64,000 bases of DNA, taken from assembly GCA_965220345.1 (NCBI GenBank), contig OZ244822.1:558001-622000 (forward strand), written 5' to 3'. Positions 15,573 to 23,914 of this stretch are shown here, piece after piece; within the stretch, counting starts at the first letter, position 1, and the number at the start of each line of letters is the position of its first letter. The DNA is from Aldehydirespirator sp965220345 (GTDB lineage Bacteria; Actinomycetota; Acidimicrobiia; Acidimicrobiales; Aldehydirespiratoraceae). Below the pieces are notes generated by a model, which was not told the origin of the DNA, did no database searches, and saw only the letters and a list, made by a program, of their open reading frames with translations. Position numbers and translations under genes: made by a program.

Positions 15573-17835
15573 CCTTCAATGGAGGGGCGAACAGCTGTCC
15601 GCCCTGACTGAGGTAGTCGAAAGTTATAGGCGACCTAGGCAGAGCCTTGTGACCGACATGGTGATGCCGGTGGTGTCGCATTCCTGTAGTCGAAAGTTAT
15701 AGGCGACCTAGGCAGAGCCTTCAATGGAGGGGCGAACAGCTGTCCGCCCTGACAACATTGCTAGCGGACATCGCTTGAAACGTCACATACCTTCAATGGA
15801 GGGGCGAACAGCTGTCCGCCCTGACACCTGCAATCAACGATCAATCAGCTCGCACAACTCCGCCTTCAATGGAGGGGCGAACAGCTGTCCGCCCTGACGT
15901 AGCTTCATCGGATGCTTTATTATCTGCTAATACCCTTCAATGGAGGGGCGAACAGCTGTCCGCCCTGACAGCACCACACAGGCCGCTAATCGCAAAGAGC
16001 GAGCCCGCCTTCAATGGAGGGGCGAACAGCTGTCCGCCCTGACGAAACGGAGGGCAAAGCGTTGATCCAGAAACTCACCACCTTCAATGGAGGGGCGAAC
16101 AGCTGTCCGCCCTGACCTGCTGGTATAGGGATCAAACTAGCCAAAGACTTTCTCCCTTCAATGGAGGGGCGAACAGCTGTCCGCCCTGACAGCCATAATC
16201 TTACGGCGTTTATCTCTTGGTGTTTCGCCTTCAATGGAGGGGCGAACAGCTGTCCGCCCTGACAATGTTTCGTGACTGGCACGCTGCTTGTGGTATGGCC
16301 CCTTCAATGGAGGGGCGAACAGCTGTCCGCCCTGACGTGTGAAGGCTAGTAAGGTTAGCGCTGCCGTGTGGATCCCTTCAATAGCAAGGAGCGTGACTTC
16401 CATAGTGGTGATGGTAGTTCCCTTCAATGGAGGGGCGAACAGCTGTCCGCCCTGACAATGGAGGGGCGAACAGCTGTCCGCCCTGACCTGAAACTCCGCA
16501 TGAAGATGAAGATCAACGACTACTTACCTTCAATGGAGGGGCGAACAGCTGTCCGCCCTGACTAATAAGTGGTGTAGGTAAAGCCGCGACTGAGATAGGC
16601 CTTCAATGGAGGGGCGAACAGCTGTCCGCCCTGACATCACGTATACGGATCCGGACATATCCGCATTACAGCCTTCAATGGAGGGGCGAACAGCTGTCCG
16701 CCCTGACCTAGGCACCAGTCCGCACAACACAACACAGCAGCAGCCTTCAATGGAGGGGCGAACAGCTGTCCGCCCTGACCGTCCAGCTCACCGAATTGGA
16801 GCGCATCGAGCGGCGCGCCTTCAATGGAGGGGCGAACAGCTGTCCGCCCTGACTAAGTGGCTTAAGTCTGAGTGGACTAAAAAAGATCCACCTTCAATGG
16901 AGGGGCGAACAGCTGTCCGCCCTGACGAAACCCTTAAGTCATCACCTAATGCTAAAGAGTTATCCCTTCAATGGAGGGGCGAACAGCTGTCCGCCCTGAC
17001 CCCTTCGACCCTGACCCTAGCAGACGCCGCCAGCACGCCTTCAATGGAGGGGCGAACAGCTGTCCGCCCTGACCCGTAAGATTACGCCGCATAAGGTTAG
17101 CGGAATGCACCTTCAATGGAGGGGCGAACAGCTGTCCGCCCTGACCAGCGCAAGCAGCGCCTAGAGCGCAAGCAGAGGCCACCTTCGCGAACAGCTGTCC
17201 GCCCTGAAGCTATTGAGCACCCCTCGCGGCATCCTCCCTTCAATGGAGGGGCGAACAGCTGTCCGCCCTGACTCGCCCACAACCTTGTAAGGCGGATCGA
17301 CATACATCCTTCAATGGAGGGGCGAACAGCTGTCCGCCCTGACGGATCGATCAAACTGGCTAAAGACTTCCTTCAATGGAGGGGCGAACAGCTGTCCGCC
17401 CTGACTAGTCACCGCTATCGTGTCGGCTCAGCGTGCCTTCAATGGAGGGGCGAACAGCTGTCCGCCCTGACCCACAGCTAAGCTTGCATAGGGATCAAAC
17501 TGGCTAAAGACTTCCTTCAATGGAGGGGCGAACAGCTGTCCGCCCTGACTAGTCACCGCTATCGTGTCGCCCTCAAGTTTCGCCTTCAATGGAGGGGCGA
17601 ACAGCTGTCCGCCCTGACCCGCAAATCGCTGTCAGGATCTTTAGCTATTTCACTCCTTCAATGGAGGGGCGAACAGCTGTCCGCCCTGACCAACCACAAC
17701 AAAATACACCACACCGCACAAACGTGCCTTCAATGGAGGGGCGAACAGCTGTCCGCCCTGACCCGCAGTCTTGGATATCCCAGTAGTATTCTTCATCTTC
17801 CTTCAATGGAGGGGCGAACAGCTGTCCGCCCTGAC
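15573..17835 (-). CRISPR. CRISPR array, type I-G (I-U), 29 full repeats plus damaged copies
   Basis: The 36-base repeat starts CCTTCAATGGAGGGGCGAAC on the plus strand and ends GCTGTCCGCCCTGAC. Full copies start at 15573, 15718, 15790, 15863, 15934, 16008, 16081, 16155, 16228, 16301, 16421, 16527, 16600, 16672, 16744, 16818, 16891, 16965, 17038, 17110, 17237, 17308, 17370, 17436, 17514, 17583, 17655, 17727 and 17800. Partial copies are at 16375-16382 (8 bases), 16457-16487 (joined to its neighbour with no spacer) and 17182-17208. Most spacers are 35-39 bases. Inside the repeat GGGCG and CGCCC flank the palindrome ACAGCTGT, giving a stable hairpin. On the minus strand the repeat ends ATTGAAGG, the usual 5' handle, so transcription is taken as minus, from the cas2 side. 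Damage is at the far end, as expected for the older part. Confidence 0.97.
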
Positions 17836-18004
17836 CGCTCGCCTAAATTGGCACCTCTGACGTGTGTGTTCGCGAGTGTTTGCGAGCGGTTGGGGAAGCA
17901 AGAGCTTCGAAGGTTTGTTGGTTGTGTTGTCAAGTTGCTGTTTGTCATGCGCCGCAAGGCACCGAGCGGTCCCTAGGACTTGAGCGGTCACCTTAGCGCT
18001 CGCA
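17836..18004 (-). promoter_or_regulatory. Probable CRISPR leader
   Basis: These 169 bases lie between the first repeat (on the minus strand) and the cas2 stop. They hold no open frame. CGCTCGC occurs next to the repeat and GCGAGCG again further out (17883-17889), and GAGCGGT is present at 17967-17973 and 17983-17989. The position next to cas2, the clean repeats here and the decayed ones at the other end make this the leader. No promoter box is clear enough to mark. Confidence 0.6.
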
Positions 18005-18304
18005 TTAGATAATGGTTGGTCCCGATGTAGGTAGAGCAGCCCTTGTTCCCATGAATTCGAAACATTCAATGCCGCGATTAGCGGGCGGACCGAGGTTGAT
18101 GAAAGCTACCGAATCTTCGCCGTGGTGGATGATCTCGCCAATATCTTGCTTCAGCAGAAGCATCTCAACAGGGTCTAAGTCGCAGATGAAGACACTGTAC
18201 TGCATCGGCCATCCGAAGTTCTTGACGGTCTTGTGAACTCGCCTGAGGCGTTTGGCATCACTGATGTCGTAGCTCACCAAGTAGCGCGTTCGTCCTGCTG
18301 CCAT
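18005..18304 (-). CDS. cas2: CRISPR-associated endoribonuclease/adaptation protein Cas2
   Basis: A 99-residue Cas2. The N-terminal strand with the conserved aspartate is RYLVSYDISDAKRLRRVHK (residues 7-25), followed by GWPMQYSVFICDL, both typical. Cas2 forms the central dimer of the Cas1-Cas2 integrase that inserts new spacers. It starts seven bases after the cas4-cas1 stop with GAGG upstream, and is the last gene of the operon before the array. The C-terminal tail after residue 80 is not conserved in the family. Confidence 0.95.
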   Translation of the reverse strand: MAAGRTRYLVSYDISDAKRLRRVHKTVKNFGWPMQYSVFICDLDPVEMLLLKQDIGEIIHHGEDSVAFINLGPPANRGIECFEFMGTRAALPTSGPTII

Positions 18305-18311
18305 CGCTTCT

Positions 18312-19961
18312 CTACCTCGTCATGAAAGGCGTGTAGTCGGGTATCTCGCCGAGCAGGTGAGCGGCAAGCACTCGGGCCTGCACCTCGAACACCCGCCTGT
18401 AGGTGATGCGGTAGCCGTAAGTGGGGTGGGTGACCTCGGTGTCCAAGCGACGCTCGTAGGCAGACAGCACCGACCTTCTGGCATCCTGAGCGAGCGACAC
18501 GCCTCCGGCCCTGACCACGAAGTCCCGCTCTGAGACCTCGCCGTTGTTGACGACATTTACAACCACGGATTCGGCCACCAGCGGGCGGAACTCCTCCGCG
18601 AGATCCAAAGCCAGCGCAGGCCGTCCGAAGCGAGGCCGATGAAACACCCCCAGATACGGATCGAATCCGACCGCTATAGCGACTGCGGTGAGATCCTTGG
18701 TGAGAAGCGAATACACATACGACAACAGGCAGTTGATGGGGTCTTTCGGCGGCCGTCGGTTGCGTCCGTTGAAGTCGAATGCAGCGAGACTCTCATCTCT
18801 GATCATCGACGAGAACCGTGAGAAGTAGAGGCGAGCACCCGTGCCCTCCATACCCAGAAGGCTCTCAATCGACTCGGTTCCACCAACGGTGTCGGCCAGC
18901 GATTTGAGCTGGTCTAGCACAGGCTTCACGTCTGAGCGTGCGTTGCGCCGCAGAAATGTCCGTGAGTTGCGCAGTTTGCCCTCAATCATGGATTGAGCGA
19001 TAGGCAGCCCGGCCTGCGCTGCGATGGCGACCTGGCGGCGGCGCAGATCGACGTGCTTGGACGGCAATCCTTCGGCGATGCCCTGGAACCATCCACCATA
19101 AGAGAACCAGCACACCGGTATCGATTCACGGAATGCTGCTCTCATCATCTGGCTGCTCACCTGAACGTTGCCGTAGAGAGCGATCTGCGAGACATCGATC
19201 AGGCGGAGCTGCTGAAGCTCCTTGCGATCCTTGCTGACCACTACCCGACCAGAGCGAATCCCGACTCGGGCACCTTGCTCGGTGACATACAGCGGCCTCG
19301 CCGCCGAGTCACGAGGCGTGAGGCGCCGAGGCGCGGCTGCGCTGCGGCCAACATGCAGATTCGTCTCATCCGGCAGGCAGATGCCTACCAGAGAGCATCG
19401 CGGACACTTCGGACTGTCCACGAGCGGAGCGGGAGCAGCGGGTGAAGCCGCCACCCCTCGAAGTTCCTCAACGAGTTGCAGAGTGTGCGCCAGCAGCGAG
19501 TCGTCGAGCAAGATCGTGGCCCGCTTTCGAGTCTCAGCGAAATAGATCTGACCCTCCGAGCACTCGTAGCCGTTGTCGCGCAACAGCAGTCCGATGGTGG
19601 CTAGCTGCACCTTCTCGGGCATCCAGGCCGGGCCGTGTGCTGGCGGTCTCCCACGCTTCACCTCCACGGGCACGACTTGACCATCTCTTTGCTCGATGAT
19701 GTCCGCCTTGGCGATGAGACCGAGACGCTGCGAACTCAACTCAACCGACTTGGCCTTCCTGAACGGTGGGTCGTCGGCTTCGCCCATGCGGCCCCCGCCA
19801 GCGTCCACGACACGGTGGACGTAGAGTCCCTCCACAGTGTCTCGGTTGTGCTCAAAGCGTGACTGCACCCACTCCAAATAAAACAAACGCGGGCAGTACT
19901 CGAACTCATTAATCATCCGAGCCGGTACCAACTCTGGAACCTCAGTCACACCCTCGGGCAC
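18312..19961 (-). CDS. cas4-cas1: Cas4-Cas1 fusion protein
   Basis: A 549-residue fusion, the arrangement typical of type I-G/I-U. Cas4 covers about 1-210: first cysteine C23 in FEYCPRLFYLE, nuclease residues in ADIIEQRDG and VPVEVKRG, and the cysteine cluster CPRCSLVGIC (about 186-195), which together hold an iron-sulfur cluster. Cas1 covers about 220-549 with catalytic Glu372 (GMEGTG), His441 (FHRPRFGRP) and the acidic pair in LDLAEEFR (about 452-456). Cas4 trims prespacers and reads the PAM; Cas1 joins them to the array with Cas2. The GTG start is preceded by GGAG at good spacing. All residues needed for activity look intact. Confidence 0.96.
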   Translation of the reverse strand: MPEGVTEVPELVPARMINEFEYCPRLFYLEWVQSRFEHNRDTVEGLYVHRVVDAGGGRMGEADDPPFRKAKSVELSSQRLGLIAKADIIEQRDGQVVPVEVKRGRPPAHGPAWMPEKVQLATIGLLLRDNGYECSEGQIYFAETRKRATILLDDSLLAHTLQLVEELRGVAASPAAPAPLVDSPKCPRCSLVGICLPDETNLHVGRSAAAPRRLTPRDSAARPLYVTEQGARVGIRSGRVVVSKDRKELQQLRLIDVSQIALYGNVQVSSQMMRAAFRESIPVCWFSYGGWFQGIAEGLPSKHVDLRRRQVAIAAQAGLPIAQSMIEGKLRNSRTFLRRNARSDVKPVLDQLKSLADTVGGTESIESLLGMEGTGARLYFSRFSSMIRDESLAAFDFNGRNRRPPKDPINCLLSYVYSLLTKDLTAVAIAVGFDPYLGVFHRPRFGRPALALDLAEEFRPLVAESVVVNVVNNGEVSERDFVVRAGGVSLAQDARRSVLSAYERRLDTEVTHPTYGYRITYRRVFEVQARVLAAHLLGEIPDYTPFMTR

Positions 19962-20021
19962 TCATTCTCCAACAGTTCGTATACCAACTCGTGCCCTCAG
20001 TAGCGTTACAGCCGCTTCATA

Positions 20022-20948
20022 TCAGTCACGCTGCCAGACTATTAGGGGCGGCCCGAAGGTTCCGTAACCCCCTTGAGCGCTTCGACGAATCTGCGATTGC
20101 ATGACCCGACTGATACCCCAAGATCGGTACCAGTCCGCGCGCCGCCGCTCGCTGCCCTCTGGTCTAGCAACTTGTGCGAGCAGCGAACGAACCGCTTGAG
20201 CTGTAGCTGGAGTTGACCAAAGAGGCCATACGAAGGCTCCTCGTTTCCAACTCCCCGAGCAGCCTTGTGTCAGCGTTCTCTGAGGTGAAGCGAAGCATGG
20301 GTACCTGCTAAGGCCGATTATCGCTAAAGCCTCAGCTCCCGGGTTAGAGAACTTGGGATTACGGGAGCTGTCGGTCGGGTTCGCTGCGCTTAGGGCATAA
20401 TCTCGATCATCCACTGTGTCCCACATGAGCGATGCTCGCCCGCTTTGATAACTCCATGGATTGGATATGTCGTTGACGATCTCTTCCTCAGTCACCTCGC
20501 CCAGGATTGTGCGTGCCATAGACACAAATCTCTGCTGACCAGCTGTGAAGTAGAGGTCAGAAGGCTTGGCCTTGCCGGAATTGTCCAACCTGTTTTCTGC
20601 TAGCAGACACGCCGAAAGCGATCCCGATGAGGAGGCATCGCGACCCCGGCGGAGATACTCCCGTATACCGTCAGGGCCGTCAGACTTAAGTTTCAACCCA
20701 GGATCAATTGATTTACTGAGTGCTGGCCCATCAAGCCACGTTGCTGTTACGTCAAGAACTGATCGTGAAATCTCATCCAAATTCTGGGCCGGGCTCAGCA
20801 CTGGATGCGGGATCGGTTCGTCGGTCCAATACATCTGATGATCAACATTCTGGTTTGCCAGGGCCACTTGGACACCCAGTGCGGCCATAAATCCAAGAGG
20901 GTTGTCTCCTGGCAATCCAGAAAGCAGCGTCATATCTGCACTCATCAC
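20022..20948 (-). CDS. Type I-G Cas8g/Csb3-like Cascade subunit (Cas3-extension family candidate)
   Basis: A 308-residue protein between cas3 and cas4-cas1. Its N-terminus, LLSGLPGDNPLGFMAALGVQ, matches the pattern (GL-G-NPLGF-AALG) seen in the small Csb3/Cas3-extension proteins and at the start of Csx17-like large subunits of type I-U. The middle has SDLYFTAGQQRFVSMAR, also like that group. The position in the operon supports a role as the large (Cas8-like) subunit or a helicase partner. It is far shorter than the usual Cas8. The start (GTG at 20948 or ATG at 20945) touches the cas3 stop, so it is translationally coupled to cas3. The exact subfamily is uncertain. Confidence 0.7.
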   Translation of the reverse strand: MMSADMTLLSGLPGDNPLGFMAALGVQVALANQNVDHQMYWTDEPIPHPVLSPAQNLDEISRSVLDVTATWLDGPALSKSIDPGLKLKSDGPDGIREYLRRGRDASSSGSLSACLLAENRLDNSGKAKPSDLYFTAGQQRFVSMARTILGEVTEEEIVNDISNPWSYQSGRASLMWDTVDDRDYALSAANPTDSSRNPKFSNPGAEALAIIGLSRYPCFASPQRTLTQGCSGSWKRGAFVWPLWSTPATAQAVRSLLAQVARPEGSERRRADWYRSWGISRVMQSQIRRSAQGGYGTFGPPLIVWQRD

Positions 20949-23914
20949 TAGATCTCCTCAGAACCGTTGCGTGCCTCTTCGGCACTCTGTTGCCAGTCAG
21001 CCAAACGGAAGATCGCTTCCAGCCAAGCCAGTCCGTGGTGTCCGTAACGCTGCTGCAATTTCCAGAACCGGTCAGCCATCTCTAGAGCGAGCGGAGTCTC
21101 GGCGAGGTCCGACCATACGCCCAAATTCACAGAAGGACTAACTTGATCTGAGGTGTCAGAACGGTTGTCCTCGTCGGTGCCGAGGCGGAACCCGTGTCCG
21201 TGTAAGCGACCCTCAGCCTTCAGCCACTCGGGGCTGCTGGAGTCTTCCTTAATCGGTGGCAGTGGCCTGCCATATCCATGATGAGTTCCAACGAGATGTA
21301 ACACCAAGTCAGAGTCGTGAGCTAGTTCTAGTATCGCTGCACTACTTTGGATAAGGGCCACACTGCTGATCTCATGTCGCACTGGCGGCCAACCGTTGCG
21401 GCGGAGCCTAGCACCAGGAACCGATTTGGCTAGAGCCGCATCTGCCGCAGCCATCAGTACCGGATCGTGGCCATGCATCTGAGCCTGGAATCGAGAGTCA
21501 ACCTTGCCGAGATCGTGAAGTTCCCCAGCTAAGCGAAGATCGTCGATCAAATCAGCGGATAGCCCAAGGCGATGACCGTATGTTGCAGCTTTATCTCCAA
21601 CACTGCTGAGATGATCGCGCAGTTTCGTTGCTGCGCCAGTCAGCGATGGTTTATCTTCAGACTCATCAAGGATCCCAGGATCAACAGCACGTTCAACCAA
21701 CACATAGTAGGCAGATGCTGTATCAGAGCCCACCGTCTCAATAGCGAACCCTGTGTCATTGAGACGTTCGATTACCTCACTGAACCAGTCTGGGACGGTG
21801 CCAGGCGGCAAGTCCAAGAGACCTCTGAGCCAGCTTTCGACTGCTTCCCGCTTTGATGTTGAGGCATCCTGCTCGTCCTGTGGGCTCGGTGGCGCAGACT
21901 CTTGAGGCAGTTGAAGCATTCGAATCAGAATCGGATCAAGTCGAAGCGTCGCACGCCTCCCGTAAGCAACCTGTGCCTGATCACCAAGATCCTCAATTTG
22001 CAAGGCTGGAGCGTTGTCACTGTTGGTACCCGGCCGAGCGGAGGGATCCCATGTTGCTGCGAACAGTCCGCCCATGGCCGGATCAACGATAAGCACATCT
22101 CCAGGCTTGATGTCAGCGACCTGACGTATCTTTTCGATGGGGGACCCCTCCTTGCTGACCCAGCGACACAGATTGCTCAACCGTCGCTTGATCAACTCAT
22201 TGTCAGATTGCACGGCGGGCTGCGCGTCATCCCAAGACGGGTCTGTATCTGTGTCCGAGATAGGCGACTCGACGGTGCCTCGGATCCAACTTCGAACCGC
22301 AGACACTGGAACCGCAAGGAACTCGGCGGGGCGCAGTGGCACTAGGTCAAGAGCTTCCTTAGAACGGTCTCTACGCCATACAACCGAGACATCGGGCTCT
22401 CGCTCAGTGTCCTTACCGTGTAGGAATTCGGCGCGAGGCGGATCAATCACAGGCTGGGGATTGGTCTGTGACCACGCAGCCACATGGTTCGGGAGCAGCA
22501 ACGGAGCTTCGGGCTTCGGGGCACGAGCTTTGGGGTTTAGTCGTCTTACGATGCCGTTGCTCGGCCCAAGGTCAATCGCCCCTTCGTTGACGAGTTCTTG
22601 CAGTTCGTCCCAGGTGTGCCGGGTTGCCTCCTTGTAGATCGGGTCCGGTCGGTTGGGCTTCATTTCGGAGGCCACACCCAGAATCCAGCATCGCGCTGGC
22701 TGTTGGCGCTGCGAGGCGAGTGTGCCTCGTCTGTCGAGCCGCCCGAGGCGCTGGCACAGACTGTCGATCGGTGCCGCTTCACTTATTAACGCATCGAAGC
22801 TGAAGTCAGCACCTACCTCAATGGCCTGTGTTGCCACGACCACGGTTCGCTCCTTCGGAGGCGATTGCCGATCAGGGTTTACGCAGTCGCTGATCTCACG
22901 CAAGACCTGCTCCTTGTCGATAGGCCGCATCCGTCCTGTGAGCAAGTGAGTGGCGAAGCCGTGCTGTTGCAACAGTTTGTGGGTTTCGCGAGCGGTCTGA
23001 ACCCGATTAACAATCACTCCCACGCTTTGCTCGTCTGTTCGGAGTTCTTTTTTGATCAGTTCTAGAACCTTTTTGGGTACCGACTCGTGAAGCGGACGGT
23101 TGCCGCTGATTGTTACTAACGATGCATGTTTGGGAGCGGCAGCGATCCGCCTCAATAAAGGGGACTTCTCTAAGTCGCTATCGGTAAGTGCGAAGCGACC
23201 GGCATCGCTATTTCCCGGCGTGGCCGACATCTCCACAATCTTGAACCGACGTGGCAAAAGCTTGGGATTGACAGAACACATCTGCGGTATCTCACCATCG
23301 GAGGTGGCATCACGCAGCGTGTCTGCGAAGGCCCTGCTGAGATGCACCTCATCAAGGATCACTAAACAATCGTTTCCCGCTAAACCAGCAAGGATCGGAC
23401 GCGTTCTGGGGCTGGCCCCATAGCCCCTAAACAACAGGCGCGAGCCGAATTGATCGACGGTAGACACCATCACCCACGGCTGTTCGGGCCGTCGCGCCCA
23501 CTCTGCATCCAAGGGGATACCTCCCTGCCCTCCTCTCAGAGCCGCGACCCCTAGGAGTTCTTCATCGCCGGTCAACTCTTTCAGGCTTCTCTTTATGTCG
23601 GCGAGGACACCGTCGCGAGCACTGGTGATGCGAGTGTTAATGGCTCGTGCGCGTTCGTATACCTGATCTACAACGATGCGCCTGTCGATGACGAACACAA
23701 TTCGCCGCGGTGAGACTTCAGGCTTCACCGCTAGCGCAAAGATGGCAGTGTCGAGAACTGCGGTCTTGCCTGTTCCGGTTGGCAGGTCAATGACATCAGG
23801 CCAGCCGTCTCCATCAAGCACCTGCTGGGTGAGGCGACTCTGCCACGGGTACGGCTTATACCCATGAACAGCGTAAAAGTAGTCGTCGAAGCGAGCGGTC
23901 GTGAGTTCACTCAT
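20948..23914 (-). CDS. cas3: CRISPR-associated helicase/nuclease Cas3, helicase first and HD last
   Basis: A 988-residue effector nuclease that unwinds and degrades targeted DNA. Helicase Walker A is DLPTGTGKTA (about 44-53), Walker B is DEVH (188-191) and motif VI lies in QRLGRLDRRG. The HD nuclease domain is at the C-terminus: GELHDLGKVD near 797-806 and a second histidine in RHEISSVALI. Helicase-then-HD is the order known for type I-U/I-G. The ATG at 23914 is chosen because it follows GAGGGAGG and overlaps the csb2 stop by eight bases; a longer frame from 23959 would overlap csb2 by 53. All signature residues are intact. Confidence 0.94.
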   Translation of the reverse strand: MSELTTARFDDYFYAVHGYKPYPWQSRLTQQVLDGDGWPDVIDLPTGTGKTAVLDTAIFALAVKPEVSPRRIVFVIDRRIVVDQVYERARAINTRITSARDGVLADIKRSLKELTGDEELLGVAALRGGQGGIPLDAEWARRPEQPWVMVSTVDQFGSRLLFRGYGASPRTRPILAGLAGNDCLVILDEVHLSRAFADTLRDATSDGEIPQMCSVNPKLLPRRFKIVEMSATPGNSDAGRFALTDSDLEKSPLLRRIAAAPKHASLVTISGNRPLHESVPKKVLELIKKELRTDEQSVGVIVNRVQTARETHKLLQQHGFATHLLTGRMRPIDKEQVLREISDCVNPDRQSPPKERTVVVATQAIEVGADFSFDALISEAAPIDSLCQRLGRLDRRGTLASQRQQPARCWILGVASEMKPNRPDPIYKEATRHTWDELQELVNEGAIDLGPSNGIVRRLNPKARAPKPEAPLLLPNHVAAWSQTNPQPVIDPPRAEFLHGKDTEREPDVSVVWRRDRSKEALDLVPLRPAEFLAVPVSAVRSWIRGTVESPISDTDTDPSWDDAQPAVQSDNELIKRRLSNLCRWVSKEGSPIEKIRQVADIKPGDVLIVDPAMGGLFAATWDPSARPGTNSDNAPALQIEDLGDQAQVAYGRRATLRLDPILIRMLQLPQESAPPSPQDEQDASTSKREAVESWLRGLLDLPPGTVPDWFSEVIERLNDTGFAIETVGSDTASAYYVLVERAVDPGILDESEDKPSLTGAATKLRDHLSSVGDKAATYGHRLGLSADLIDDLRLAGELHDLGKVDSRFQAQMHGHDPVLMAAADAALAKSVPGARLRRNGWPPVRHEISSVALIQSSAAILELAHDSDLVLHLVGTHHGYGRPLPPIKEDSSSPEWLKAEGRLHGHGFRLGTDEDNRSDTSDQVSPSVNLGVWSDLAETPLALEMADRFWKLQQRYGHHGLAWLEAIFRLADWQQSAEEARNGSEEI

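Noticed and set aside
16606..17079. Open frames inside the CRISPR array with repeated EGRTAVRPD peptide
   Set aside because: They only translate the CRISPR repeat.
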